From Streptomyces sp. DSM 15324 (GTDB lineage Bacteria; Actinomycetota; Actinomycetes; Streptomycetales; Streptomycetaceae), in assembly GCF_001514285.1 (NCBI RefSeq), contig NZ_KQ949027.1:310001-374000 (forward strand): a stretch of 64,000 bases of DNA, read 5' to 3'. The translations under genes were made by a program, and so were the position numbers. Shown one piece after another: positions 31,869 through 40,103 of the stretch. How positions within the stretch are numbered: position 1 is the first letter of the stretch; every line of letters begins with the position of its first letter. The notes under the pieces were generated by a model. That model saw nothing but the letters and a program-made list of their open reading frames with translations, was not told the DNA's origin and ran no database searches.

Positions 31869-32615
31869 TCAACGCTGAAGCAGCGCGAACGACGCACCTT
31901 GATTGTCCGTGACGACCGCCACGATGCCGTACGACGCCGTGAACGGGCCCGCCTGGACCCGCCCGCCGAGCCGGCCGACCGTGCCCAGCGCCGCCTGGCA
32001 GTCCCGGACCCCGAAGTGGACCAGGAAGTGCGGCGGCATGACCTCCGGGAAGACGTCGGTGACCGGCACCCGGCCGAAGTCGGGCGCGGCGCCGGGTCCG
32101 AAGAGGGCCTCGTGGAAGAGGTGGCCGTAGAAGGTGTTCGCGATCTCGGTGTCCCGGGCGTAGAGCTGCGCCCAGGCAAACGCCCCGGGGACGTGCCGGA
32201 GACCGAAACCGGGGTGGGAGCCCGGCTGCCAGAGGCCGAAGACGGCGCCCTCGGGGTCGGCGGCGAGGGCGGCGAAGCCCTGGCCGTCCACCGGGAAGGG
32301 CGGCATCACCACCTGCCCGCCCGCCGACCGGACCCGCCGCACGGTGGCCTGGGCGTCGGGGGTGGAGAAGTACACCGTCCAGACCGTGGGCATCCGGCCG
32401 TCCGTCTTGTGGGCCAGCGCGGCGACCGGCCGGCCGTCCAGCAGGGCCCACACGGAGGCGCCGGACGCCTCCCGGAAGGTCCATCCGAAGAGCTCGCCGT
32501 AGAACCGCCTGCCCGCCTCCACGTCGGGAAGCTGAGCGTCCACCCAGCACGGGATGCCCTCGGGGACCGCCCCGGCGCCACCCTCTGTGTTCACCGATGC
32601 CCTGTTTTCGGCCAT
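31869..32615 (-). CDS. kbpA: VOC-family protein, probable AfsK inhibitor KbpA
   Basis: The 248-residue protein has two vicinal-oxygen-chelate (glyoxalase-like) repeats, beginning CWVDAQLPDVEAGRRFYGELFGWTF and FAWAQLYARDTEIANTFYGHLFHEAL. It lies directly upstream of afsK on the same strand. In S. coelicolor the AfsK-binding protein KbpA is about this length and encoded next to afsK, from memory; the assignment rests on length and position rather than motif. If correct, it binds unphosphorylated AfsK and damps its autophosphorylation. Confidence 0.65.
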   Translation of the reverse strand: MAENRASVNTEGGAGAVPEGIPCWVDAQLPDVEAGRRFYGELFGWTFREASGASVWALLDGRPVAALAHKTDGRMPTVWTVYFSTPDAQATVRRVRSAGGQVVMPPFPVDGQGFAALAADPEGAVFGLWQPGSHPGFGLRHVPGAFAWAQLYARDTEIANTFYGHLFHEALFGPGAAPDFGRVPVTDVFPEVMPPHFLVHFGVRDCQAALGTVGRLGGRVQAGPFTASYGIVAVVTDNQGASFALLQR

Positions 32616-32736
32616 GCAGCCAAACTAACGGCGGTTCACGCAACGCGCAGACCAGCACACCCTCCCTCCGTGCCCCTCGCACCCCATTTGCAGTCGGCCG
32701 AATCGCGCTCCGATCACCCCTCGGTAAGCTGACGGC

Positions 32737-33384
32737 ATGACAGGACAAGTGCGTACCGTCGACGGCCGCGTGGCCGGCCGGCGCGGGCAGGCGACGCGGC
32801 AGAAGCTGCTGGACTGCCTCAGCGAGATGCTCAGCTCCTCTCCGTACCGGGACGTCAAGGTCATCGACGTGGCCCGGAAGGCGGGCACTTCGCCCGCGAC
32901 CTTCTACCAGTACTTCCCGGACGTCGAGGGCGCCGTCCTGGAGATCGCCGAGCAAATGGCCGCCGAGGGCGCCGGGTTGACCGAGCTGCTGGAGGGCCGC
33001 TCGTGGGTCGGCAAGGCCGGCTGGCAGACGGCGCAGGAACTCGTCGACGGTTTCCTGGAGTTCTGGAAGAAGAACGACGCGATCCTGCGGGTCGTCGATC
33101 TCGGCGCGGCCGAGGGCGACAAGCGGTTCTACAAGCTGCGGATGAAGATCCTCAACTCGGTGAACAACTCCCTGTCGGACGCCGTCGCCGAGCTCCAGTC
33201 CAAGGGCCGGGTCGACCAGGACGTGAACCCGGCCGCGATCGCCGGTTCGCTGGTCGCGATGCTCGCGGCGGTCGCCTCGCACCAGAAGGGCTTCCAGTCC
33301 TGGGGTGTCAAGCAGGCCGAACTGAAGCCGAACCTGGCGCTGTTGGTCCATCTGGGCATCACCGGCAAGAAGCCGACGAAGTAG
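32737..33384 (+). CDS. TetR-family transcriptional regulator
   Basis: The 215-residue protein has the TetR DNA-binding domain at about 15-70 (ATRQKLLDCLSEML, then VIDVARKAGTSPATFYQYFPDVEGAVLEI). A helical ligand domain follows. Its C-terminus ends SWGVKQAELKPNLALLVHLG. It is divergent from the VOC gene, as near S. coelicolor afsK. It is the only TetR gene in the window and so the only local candidate for the CTGAC-N5-GTCAG repressor. However, no such palindrome lies in its own promoter, so the link is weak. Confidence 0.9.
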   Translation: MTGQVRTVDGRVAGRRGQATRQKLLDCLSEMLSSSPYRDVKVIDVARKAGTSPATFYQYFPDVEGAVLEIAEQMAAEGAGLTELLEGRSWVGKAGWQTAQELVDGFLEFWKKNDAILRVVDLGAAEGDKRFYKLRMKILNSVNNSLSDAVAELQSKGRVDQDVNPAAIAGSLVAMLAAVASHQKGFQSWGVKQAELKPNLALLVHLGITGKKPTK

Positions 33385-33403
33385 GTCTGCGGTCCTGTCT
33401 GGC

Positions 33404-33437
33404 GGGCGGTGGTTCCACGAGGGTGGGGCCACCGCCC
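33404..33437. terminator. Hairpin between convergent tetR and asnC genes
   Basis: GGGCGGTGG (33404-33412) pairs with CCACCGCCC (33429-33437). It lies between the stop of the plus-strand TetR gene and that of the minus-strand Lrp gene and probably serves both. Confidence 0.75.
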
Positions 33438-33443
33438 GTGCCG

Positions 33444-33896
33444 CTATGCCGGCAGCGGCCGGTCCTTGACCACGTGCTTCATCACCAGCGTCGACGTCAG
33501 CCGCTGCACCCCCGGCAGGGTCGCGAGCCGCTCGTCGTAGAGCCGCTGGAAGGCCGCGAGGTCGGCGGTCGCCACCCGCAGCAGATAGTCGGGCTCCCCG
33601 AAGAGCCGCTGGGCGTCCAGGACGTGTTCCAGCTCCCCCACCGCCCGCTCGAACTCGGCGACCGTGTCCCGGTCCTCCTGTCGCATGGACACGAAGACCA
33701 GCGCCTCGAAGGTCAGTCCGACGGCCGCGGGCTCCACCACCGCACGGTAGCCGCTGATCGCCCCGGACCGCTCCAGCTCCCGCAGCCGCCGGTGGCAGGG
33801 CGAGACGCTCAGCCGCACCCGCGCGGCCAGCTCGGTCACGGTCAGCCGCCCGTCCTGCTGAAGCTCGGCAAGAATCTTCCGGTCCACGTCGTCCAT
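33444..33896 (-). CDS. Lrp/AsnC-family transcriptional regulator
   Basis: The 150-residue protein starts MDDVDRKILAELQQDGRLTVTELAARVRLSVSPCHRRLRELERSGAI, the Lrp/AsnC winged helix. An RAM ligand domain follows (VFVSMRQEDRDTVAEFERAV, then FGEPDYLLRVATADLAAFQRLYDERL). A long frame reaching 33986 would run into the LysE gene. It is divergent from the LysE exporter with 82 bp between starts, the usual arrangement in which the regulator senses an amino acid and controls its exporter. Confidence 0.93.
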   Translation of the reverse strand: MDDVDRKILAELQQDGRLTVTELAARVRLSVSPCHRRLRELERSGAISGYRAVVEPAAVGLTFEALVFVSMRQEDRDTVAEFERAVGELEHVLDAQRLFGEPDYLLRVATADLAAFQRLYDERLATLPGVQRLTSTLVMKHVVKDRPLPA

Positions 33897-33978
33897 GAGG
33901 CAGATCTTCCCCGATTCTGCCGGGTTCCGGGAAAAGAACGGGAACACTTTCGACCGGATCACGCCTAATGTCCCCGAC

Positions 33979-34611
33979 ATGGACACGGGAACGCTGATTT
34001 CTTTCCTCGCGCTGGACCTGCTGCTGGTCTGTGTGCCGGGCGCCGACTGGGCGTATGTGATCTCCGCCGGGCTGCGCGGCCGTTCGGTGGGCGCGGCGGT
34101 GGGCGGCCTGGTGAGCGGCTACGCCCTGCACACGGCGCTGGCGGCGGCGGGCCTGGCGGTCCTGGTCGCGGGCTCGCCCGCGCTGCTCACGGGGCTCACC
34201 GTGGCGGGGGCGGGATACCTCGTGCGGCTGGGGTGGGGGGTGCTGCGCCGGCCGGGCGTGCCGGAGGAGGGCGCGCCGGTGGTCGAGGGCCGGGTCTTCC
34301 TGCGGGGCGCGACGATCAGCGGCCTGAACCCCAAGGGCCTGCTGCTGTACCTGTCGATCCTGCCGCAGTTCCTGGTGACCGGGGGCGGCGGCGGGGGCGG
34401 CGGGGGCGGGGCGCACCTGCCGGTGGCCGCGCAGACCGCCGTCCTCGGTCTGCTGCACATGGCGTGCTGCGCCGCCGTCTACCTCGCGGTCGGCGTACTG
34501 GCCCGCGCGGTGCTGGGCGCCCGCCCGGCGGCGGCCCGGGCGGTCACCCGGACCTCGGGGGCGGCGATGCTGGGCATCGGCACGTTCCTGCTGGTCCAGC
34601 ACGCCTTCTGA
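33979..34611 (+). CDS. LysE-family amino acid exporter
   Basis: The 210-residue protein begins MDTGTLISFLALDLLLVCVPGADWAYVISAGL, the LysE/RhtB motif with the PG..AYVI turn, and has five to six membrane helices (GLNPKGLLLYLSILPQFL is the conserved loop). Ten glycines in a row (residues about 134-143, DNA 34381-34411) extend the loop after VT. It is divergent from an AsnC regulator. Three tandem copies of a 9-bp unit containing TGA close the gene (34603-34629). Confidence 0.9.
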   Translation: MDTGTLISFLALDLLLVCVPGADWAYVISAGLRGRSVGAAVGGLVSGYALHTALAAAGLAVLVAGSPALLTGLTVAGAGYLVRLGWGVLRRPGVPEEGAPVVEGRVFLRGATISGLNPKGLLLYLSILPQFLVTGGGGGGGGGGAHLPVAAQTAVLGLLHMACCAAVYLAVGVLARAVLGARPAAARAVTRTSGAAMLGIGTFLLVQHAF

Positions 34612-34629
34612 GCCTTCTGAGCCTTCTGA
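34603..34629 (+). repeat. Three tandem copies of GCCTTCTGA at the end of lysE
   Basis: The last codons and stop (GCC TTC TGA) are repeated perfectly three times, so two further in-frame stops follow the first. It looks like slippage of a 9-bp unit. Confidence 0.85.
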
Positions 34630-34643
34630 GGGTGCACTGGCTG

Positions 34644-35117
34644 CTAGCCCCTGGGCACCAGCCGGAACACCCGGATCTCGCGCTCCACCCTCGCCTGGTA
34701 GGTCGCGTACGGCGGCCAGAACGCGAGCAGTTCCCGCCAGACCGCCGACCGCTCCTCCCCCGTCAGCAGATGGGCGGTCACGGGTATGTCCGTGCCCTTC
34801 CAGCTGATCTCGGCGTCGGGGTGGGCGAGGAGGTTGGCGGTCCACGCGGGGTGGCCGGTGCGGCCGAAGTTGGAGCCGACGAGGATCCAGGTGCGGCCCG
34901 CGGACTCCGGCATGCACGCCAGAGGGGTGCGGCGCGGCTGCCCGCTGCGGGCGCCGGTCGCGGTGAGCAGCACCCCGGGCAGCATCTGGGCGCTGAGCAG
35001 CACCTTCCCCCGGGTGAGCCGGTGGACGGCCCGGTCGAGGGCGGGCACGACATGGGGGGCGAGCCTGGCGAAGGCCCGGGTCGAGGACACCTTCTGCACC
35101 ACACGGACACCGATCAC
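34644..35117 (-). CDS. DDN-type nitroreductase/deazaflavin-dependent oxidoreductase
   Basis: The 157-residue split-barrel protein has LLTATGARSGQPRRTPLACMPE, WILVGSNFGRTGHPAWTANLLAHPDAEI and the C-terminal AFWPPYATYQARVEREIRVFRLVP. This is the nitroreductase-family F420-binding signature. Its GTG start overlaps the acyl-CoA dehydrogenase stop by 4 bp, so it belongs to that operon and could reduce or re-oxidise an intermediate with F420. The operon is headed by a regulon palindrome. Confidence 0.87.
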   Translation of the reverse strand: MIGVRVVQKVSSTRAFARLAPHVVPALDRAVHRLTRGKVLLSAQMLPGVLLTATGARSGQPRRTPLACMPESAGRTWILVGSNFGRTGHPAWTANLLAHPDAEISWKGTDIPVTAHLLTGEERSAVWRELLAFWPPYATYQARVEREIRVFRLVPRG

Positions 35118-36298
35118 ACCGTCACCCCCACGCCCGCGAACAGCCCTGACTCCTCGGCCGCGCGGGCCCGCAGCCGGTGCGCCGGCCCGAACAGCAGCTC
35201 GTCGCCCGCGGCCCGCTTGAAGTACAGGTGCGCCTGGTGCTCCCAGGTGAAGCCGATGCCGCCGTGCAGCTGGATGCCCTCGGCGGCGGCGAGCCGCAGC
35301 GCCTGGAGCGCCTGGGCGAGCGCGAGCCCGCCGACGCCCTCTCCGCGTCCGGTCGCCCAGGCGGCGTAGTACGCGGCGGACCGGGCGGCCTGGACCTGGA
35401 CGTACACGTCGGCCAGTCGGTGCTGCACCGCCTGGAACGATCCGATCGCGCGCCCGAACTGCTCGCGCTGCTTCAGGTACTCCACGGTCCGCTCCAGCGC
35501 CCGGTCGGCGGCCCCGACGGCCTCGCAGGCGAGGAAGGCCGCGGCGAACTCCCCGGTGCGGGCCAGCATCCCGGTCACCTCCGCCTCCTCCTGTCCCAGC
35601 AACTCCGCTTCAACGTACCGCAGTTGCACCCGCCCCTGCGGCCGGGTCGGGTCCAGGGCGGTCTGCCGGGTCCGTACGGCTCCGGCGGCGTCGCCCGCCA
35701 CCAGGAACAGCAGGGTCCGGGACCGCACGAACCCCCCGGTGTGGGCGGCGACCAGGAGCAGCCCGGCGCTGTGCCCGTCGAGGACCTGGGCGGCCTCGCC
35801 GTAGAGCCGCCAGCCGTCCCCGGCCCGCCGGGCCTGCACCCCGCCCGCGCGTCCGCCGCCGGACCAGTCTCCGCCGCCCGGCCCGGTGAGGGCGAGCGCG
35901 GTGGCGAGGGCGGGCGCGGGGATCGCGAGGGCGGCGGTGAGGGTGCCGTCGGTGAGGCGGGGGAGCAGCCGGGCGCGCTGGGCGTCGGTGCCGAGGGCGA
36001 GGATCAGGGGCGCGGCGAGGACGGAGGTGGCGAACAGCGGGGTGGGGGCGAGGGCCCGGCCGGTCTCCTCGGCGGCGAGGGCGAGGTCGGTGGGGGCGCA
36101 GCCGACACCGCCGTACGCCTCGGGGACGGCGAGGCCGGGCAGGCCGAGCTGTTCGGCGAGGGTGGTCCACAGGGCGCGGTCGTGGCCGGCCGGGGTGTCG
36201 AGGGCGGCCCGCAGTTCCTCGGGGCCGCAGCGTTTGTGGAGCAGTTCCCGCAGGGTGCGGCGGATCTCGTCCTGCTCGGCGGTGAGGCGGGGGTCCAT
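35114..36298 (-). CDS. Acyl-CoA dehydrogenase
   Basis: The 394-residue protein starts MDPRLTAEQDEIRRTLRELL and has LGLPGLAVPEAYGG, the FAD/substrate region LDPTRPQGRVQLRYVE, REQFGRAIGSFQAVQHRLADVYVQVQ and GIQLHGGIGFTWEHQAHLYFKRA. It is of the type paired with a second FadE as alpha2-beta2 heteromers in steroid-like catabolism. The ATG at 36298 follows three tandem ribosome sites; an upstream in-frame ATG at 36364 lies in the operator and is unlikely. Head of a two-gene operon with the F420-type oxidoreductase. Confidence 0.9.
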   Translation of the reverse strand: MDPRLTAEQDEIRRTLRELLHKRCGPEELRAALDTPAGHDRALWTTLAEQLGLPGLAVPEAYGGVGCAPTDLALAAEETGRALAPTPLFATSVLAAPLILALGTDAQRARLLPRLTDGTLTAALAIPAPALATALALTGPGGGDWSGGGRAGGVQARRAGDGWRLYGEAAQVLDGHSAGLLLVAAHTGGFVRSRTLLFLVAGDAAGAVRTRQTALDPTRPQGRVQLRYVEAELLGQEEAEVTGMLARTGEFAAAFLACEAVGAADRALERTVEYLKQREQFGRAIGSFQAVQHRLADVYVQVQAARSAAYYAAWATGRGEGVGGLALAQALQALRLAAAEGIQLHGGIGFTWEHQAHLYFKRAAGDELLFGPAHRLRARAAEESGLFAGVGVTV

Positions 36299-36301
36299 GG
36301 G

Positions 36302-36352
36302 TTCCCTCCGGATCTGGCTTCCCTCCGGATCTGGCACTTCCCTCCGGATCTG
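36302..36352 (-). repeat. Triplicated Shine-Dalgarno leader of the acyl-CoA dehydrogenase gene
   Basis: CAGATCCGGAGGGAA (minus strand) occurs three times, at 36338-36352, 36319-36333 and 36302-36316. Each copy contains GGAGGGAA. Only the copy nearest 36302 is correctly spaced from the ATG at 36298. The last TCAG of the operator at 36350-36364 forms the start of the first copy. Confidence 0.85.
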
Positions 36353-36364
36353 ACGGTCCGTCAT
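36350..36364. promoter_or_regulatory. Regulon palindrome CTGAC-N5-GTCAT, site 6
   Basis: CTGACGGTCCGTCAT has one mismatch in the arms. It lies between divergent genes, 51 bp upstream of the acyl-CoA dehydrogenase and 44 bp upstream of the thiolase-fold gene, and can serve both. Confidence 0.7.
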
Positions 36365-36408
36365 ATTAGGAGCGCCGGATCGAGATGCACAGAGGAAGGT
36401 GGCCCCTC

Positions 36409-37575
36409 ATGACCTCGGGGACCCGGAAAGTGGCCGTCGTCGGCGTCGCGCTCTCGGACTGCGGGCGGGTGGACGAGGCGACCCCGTACGCCCTGCACGC
36501 CCAGGCGGCCCGCCGGGCGCTGGCGGACGCCGGGCTCGACCGGTCGCGGGTGGACGGTCTCGCGTCCGCCGGGCTCGGCACCCTCGCCCCCGTCGAGGTG
36601 GCCGACCATCTGGGCCTGCGCCCCACCTGGGTCGACTCCACCTCGGTCGGCGGCTCCACCTGGGAGGTCATGGCGGCGCACGCGGCCGACGCGATCGCCG
36701 CCGGGCACGCGAACGCGGTCCTGCTGGTCTACGGTTCCACGGCCCGCGCCGACATCCGGGCCGGCCGCCGCACCGGCACCTTCGCCTTCGGCGCCCGCGG
36801 CCCGCTCCAGTTCGAGGTGCCGTACGGGCACACCCTGATCGCGAAGTACGCGATGGCGGCCCGCCGGCACATGATCGAGTACGGCACGACGATCGAGCAG
36901 CTCGCCGAGGTCGCCGTCCAGGCGCGGGCGAACGCGGCGCTCAACCCGGAGGCGATGTTCCGCACCCCGGTCACGGTCGACGAGGTGCTCTCCGGGCCGA
37001 TGATCGCCGACCCGTTCACCAAGCTGCACTGCTGTCTGCGCTCCGACGGGGGCGCGGCGGTCCTGCTGGCGGCCGAGGAGTACGTACGGGACTGCCGTAC
37101 GGCGCCGGTGTGGATCCTCGGCACCGGTGAGCACGTCTCCCACGCGAGCCTGTCGGAGTGGGAGGACTTCACGGTCTCCCCGGCGGCGGTCAGCGGGCGG
37201 CTGGCCTTCGGGCGGGCGGGGGTGCGGCCGGCGGAGATGGACTTCGCCGAGATCTACGACGCGTTCACCTACATGACCCTGGTGACCCTGGAGGACCTGG
37301 GCTTCTGCGCCAAGGGCGAGGGCGGGGCGTTCGTGGAGAAGGGCCGGCTGACGGTCGGCGGGGAGCTGCCGGTGAACACCGACGGGGGCGGGCTGTCGGC
37401 CCAGCACCCGGGTATGCGCGGGCTGTTCCTGCTGGTGGAGGCGGTCCGGCAGCTGCGGGGCGAGGCCGGGGAGCGTCAGGTACGGCGCCCGGACGGCACG
37501 CCGCCCCGCCTGGGCGTGGCCTCGGGGACCGGGGGGTGGTTCTGCTCGTCGGGGACGGTGGTATTGGGGCGGTGA
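36409..37575 (+). CDS. Thiolase-fold lipid-transfer/acetyltransferase-like protein
   Basis: The 388-residue protein starts at the ATG at 36409 (GAGGAAGG upstream). It has VAVVGVALSDCGRVDEATP, STSVGGSTWEVMAAHAADAI, EIYDAFTYMTLVTLEDLGFCAKGEGGAF and LPVNTDGGGLSAQHPGMRGLFLLVEAVRQLRG. The usual thiolase nucleophile cysteine is replaced (VGGSTWE, about 80-86), so classic thiolysis is unlikely and an aldolase or binding role, as for Ltp proteins, is more probable. A DUF35 partner may be the one encoded at 43.2 kb, also under a palindrome. Confidence 0.87.
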   Translation: MTSGTRKVAVVGVALSDCGRVDEATPYALHAQAARRALADAGLDRSRVDGLASAGLGTLAPVEVADHLGLRPTWVDSTSVGGSTWEVMAAHAADAIAAGHANAVLLVYGSTARADIRAGRRTGTFAFGARGPLQFEVPYGHTLIAKYAMAARRHMIEYGTTIEQLAEVAVQARANAALNPEAMFRTPVTVDEVLSGPMIADPFTKLHCCLRSDGGAAVLLAAEEYVRDCRTAPVWILGTGEHVSHASLSEWEDFTVSPAAVSGRLAFGRAGVRPAEMDFAEIYDAFTYMTLVTLEDLGFCAKGEGGAFVEKGRLTVGGELPVNTDGGGLSAQHPGMRGLFLLVEAVRQLRGEAGERQVRRPDGTPPRLGVASGTGGWFCSSGTVVLGR

Positions 37576-37604
37576 ACCCGGGCGGCTGCAACGCCGTATG
37601 AAAT

Positions 37605-37674
37605 CACGGCAACCTTTGGGGGGTCCGTGGCAACTGACGGTCGGATACTCCCGTCACGGGAGCCCCGCCCGACC
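37605..37674 (+). promoter_or_regulatory. Structured leader upstream of the expansin-like gene
   Basis: Two nested or adjacent stems can form: CACGG (37605-37609) with CCGTG (37625-37629), and GGTCGG (37639-37644) with CCGACC (37669-37674), the latter enclosing CTCCC/GGGAG. The ribosome site GAAGGA follows immediately. I cannot match it with certainty to a known riboswitch class. Confidence 0.45.
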
Positions 37675-37687
37675 GAAGGACTCGACT

Positions 37688-38656
37688 GTGACCACCCCTT
37701 CACACCGCCGTCGCTCCCGCCCCCGGCGCCACACCGCGCCGCTCGCCGCCGTCGCCGTCGCCGCCGTGGCGCTCGTCGTGTCGCTCGCCGTGGCCTTCCG
37801 CCCCGGCGGCGGGACCAACGACGTGCCGGACGCGGCCAAGGCCGTCTCCGGCGCCCGCACGAGCGCACCACCGACGCCCGGCACGCCCTCGCCCTCCGGG
37901 TCGCCGAGCCCCTCCGCGAGCTCCGCGAGCCCGACGGCCGGCGCGTCCGCGTCCCACTCGGCCACCGCGACCGCCACTGCCTCCAAGGCCGCCCAGGCCA
38001 AGACCACCACCGCCACCGCCCCGAAGACCTCCACGACGGGCTCCCTGGCCGGCCGGATCCGCCCCGGCACCACCTACCGGGGCGTCGCCACCTCCTACGA
38101 CAGCAACGGCGACGGCGCCTGCTTGTTCGGCCCCAGCTCCGACGTGATGAATGCGGCGATGAACACCACCGACTACGAGACCGCCAAGGCCTGCGGCGCG
38201 TTCGTGGCCGTCCACGCGGGCGGCAAGTCGATCACCGTGCGGATCACCAACGAGTGCCCGGCGCCCTGTCAGCCCGGCCAGCTCGACCTGAGCCAGCAGG
38301 CCTTCGCCAAGCTGGCGCCGCTGTCGGCCGGCCGGATCGCGATCACCTGGAACCTGGTCAGCCCGGCCACCGCCGGCACGATCTCGATCCGCTACAAGAC
38401 CGGCTCCAGCCAGTACTGGTGCGGCATCCAGGCCATCGGCCACCGCAACCCGCTGGCCCGCCTGGAGGTCCGTACGGGCGGTGGCTGGACCCGGCTGGAG
38501 CGCACCGGGTACAACTACTTCCTCTCCGAGCACGGCGCCGGCTGCGGCGCCGCGATCCGGCTGACCGACATCTACGGCCAGCGGCTCACGGTCGACGGCA
38601 TCGCCGTCAAACCGAACGTCGTGCAGTCGACGAGCGCCCAGTTCGCCCGGCACTGA
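37688..38656 (+). CDS. Secreted expansin-like protein (EXLX1-type)
   Basis: The 322-residue product starts at the GTG at 37688 with GAAGGA 7 bp upstream. An arginine-rich N-terminus and membrane segment (APLAAVAVAAVALVVSLAVAF) precede a long Ser/Thr/Pro/Ala linker (about 60-120). A double-psi beta-barrel follows (GVATSYDSNGDGACLFGPSSDVMNAAMNTTDYETAKACGAFVAV) and then a C-terminal CBM63-like domain (YWCGIQAIGHRNPLARLEV). Expansins loosen cellulose or peptidoglycan without hydrolysis. The protein is exported and possibly membrane-anchored. A structured leader lies upstream. Confidence 0.85.
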   Translation: MTTPSHRRRSRPRRHTAPLAAVAVAAVALVVSLAVAFRPGGGTNDVPDAAKAVSGARTSAPPTPGTPSPSGSPSPSASSASPTAGASASHSATATATASKAAQAKTTTATAPKTSTTGSLAGRIRPGTTYRGVATSYDSNGDGACLFGPSSDVMNAAMNTTDYETAKACGAFVAVHAGGKSITVRITNECPAPCQPGQLDLSQQAFAKLAPLSAGRIAITWNLVSPATAGTISIRYKTGSSQYWCGIQAIGHRNPLARLEVRTGGGWTRLERTGYNYFLSEHGAGCGAAIRLTDIYGQRLTVDGIAVKPNVVQSTSAQFARH

Positions 38657-38679
38657 GCGGCGGGGCCGATACTCGGGGC

Positions 38680-39345
38680 ATGGCTACGGATCTCCATGAG
38701 CTGCTGCGGTCACTGCGGGTGTGGGACCCGGAGGTGACGCGGCTGCCCCCCTTCGACCCGGAACAGGCCCCCGGCACCCCGGTGGACCTGTTCACCGCCT
38801 GGTTCGCCGAGGCGGTGGCGGCGGGCGAGCGGGAGCCGCACACCATGACCCTGGCCACGGCCGACGAGGAGGGCCGGCCGGACGCGCGGATCGTGATGCT
38901 GCACGGCGCCGACGCCACCGGCTGGTCCTTCGCGACCCACGCGACCAGCCGCAAGGGCCGCCACCTCGCCGCCCGCCCGTACGCGGCGCTCACCTTCTAC
39001 TGGCCCCGGCTCGGCCGCCAGGTCCGCGTGCGCGGCCCGGTCACCTCCGCCCCCTCGGGCGAGGCCCGGGCCGACCTGCACGCCCGCTCCACCGGCGCCC
39101 TGGCCGCCGCCCTGACGGGCCGCCAGAGCGAGCCGCTCTCCTCACTGGAGGAGCTGGCGGCGGTGTCCCGGGCGGCCTGGGAACAGGCCCAGGCCGACCC
39201 GACGGCCGAGTCCCCCACCTGGACCCTGTACCGGCTCCACCCGCAGGAGGTCGAGTTCTTCCAGGGCGAGGAACGACGCCGGCACGTCCGGCTGTCCTAC
39301 GTCAGGGACGGCGCGGGCTGGTCACGGCAGCTGCTCTGGCCCTGA
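38680..39345 (+). CDS. Pyridoxamine 5'-phosphate oxidase-like flavoprotein
   Basis: The 221-residue protein has the PdxH layout: AAGEREPHTMTLATADEEGRPDARIVMLHG, TSRKGRHLAARPYAALTFYWPRLGRQVRVRG and C-terminal WTLYRLHPQEVEFFQG then RRHVRLSYVRDGAGWSRQLLWP. These fit FMN and PLP binding of PdxH, though the sequence is divergent enough that a different flavin oxidase role is possible. It starts 23 bp after the expansin-like stop. Confidence 0.82.
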   Translation: MATDLHELLRSLRVWDPEVTRLPPFDPEQAPGTPVDLFTAWFAEAVAAGEREPHTMTLATADEEGRPDARIVMLHGADATGWSFATHATSRKGRHLAARPYAALTFYWPRLGRQVRVRGPVTSAPSGEARADLHARSTGALAAALTGRQSEPLSSLEELAAVSRAAWEQAQADPTAESPTWTLYRLHPQEVEFFQGEERRRHVRLSYVRDGAGWSRQLLWP

Positions 39346-39355
39346 CAGCGGGTGA

Positions 39356-39545
39356 TCAGGCGGCGCGCTGTGCGAACACCAGGGTGTGCGCTCGGTCCTG
39401 AGATAGCCGGCCGCGCCCGCGCGGGGCAGGACCGCCCACATGCGGGTTCCGCCGCCCGGTTCCCGGTCGCCGCCGATGCCCCAGTCTCCGTGGCAGGCCC
39501 GTACGACCTCGTCCAGGACGCGCAGCGACACCCGGCGGGAGAGGA
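39356..39545 (-). pseudogene. C-terminal remnant of an RsbW-type ATPase gene
   Basis: The minus strand reads EVVRACHGDWGIGGDREPGGGTRMWAVLPR, a tail common to Streptomyces HATPase proteins that face HTH-DUF5753 genes. The N- and G-boxes are missing. The homology ends at about 39545, exactly where plus-strand DUF5753 homology begins. Confidence 0.6.
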
Positions 39546-40095
39546 CGCAGATGGCGCCCAGTTGGAGTGGCACGCGGCACGCGTGCAGACCGTGCAGTTC
39601 CTGCACGTACCCGGACTGCTCCAGACGGAGGAGTACGCCCGCGGCGTCTTCACCGCCGTACTCCCGCCCATTCGCCGCCTCGACGTGGAACTGCGCGTCG
39701 CCCACCGGATGGAACGCCAGCGGGTGTTCACCCGCCCCCTGCCCTACCTTGCGTACGTCCACGAGGCCGCACTCCGTATGCGGTTCGGCGGCACCGAGAC
39801 CACCCGGGACCAGCTCAAGCACCTCGCGGAACGGTCGGAGCAGGACGGCATCGACGTACGGATCATCCCCGTGCACGTCAGCGGCTTCCCCGGAGCAGGA
39901 CACGCCATGCTCTACGCGCACGGTCCCGTAGCCCGCCTGGACACCGTCCAGTTGGACTCCGCCCATGGACCGGTCTTCACCGACGCCGAGGCCCAGCTCA
40001 CGAAGTACCGTGCGCACCTGGACTGGATGGACGACGCGGCGCTGCCCCCCGCAGCCTCCCGCGACCTCATCCTCGACATCGCCCGCGAACTCTGA
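39546..40095 (+). pseudogene. HTH-DUF5753 regulator lacking its helix-turn-helix
   Basis: From about 39550 the plus strand encodes a normal DUF5753 domain: VQTVQFLHVPGLLQTEEYARGVF, YLAYVHEAALRMRFGG, GFPGAGHAMLYAHGPVARLDTVQLDSAHGP and a C-terminal LILDIAREL. The expected helix-turn-helix upstream is absent. The open frame before 39550 is antisense to the ATPase remnant and not DUF5753-like. It is followed 8 bp later by an intact DUF397 gene, as in the intact module at 1.2-3.0 kb. Confidence 0.7.
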
Positions 40096-40103
40096 GGACG
40101 GCC

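Noticed and set aside
32744..32760. A further regulon palindrome in the TetR gene promoter (CTGACGG then CATGACAG near 32728-32742)
   Set aside because: The second arm does not pair with CTGAC; it is not a palindrome, so it gives no support for autoregulation.
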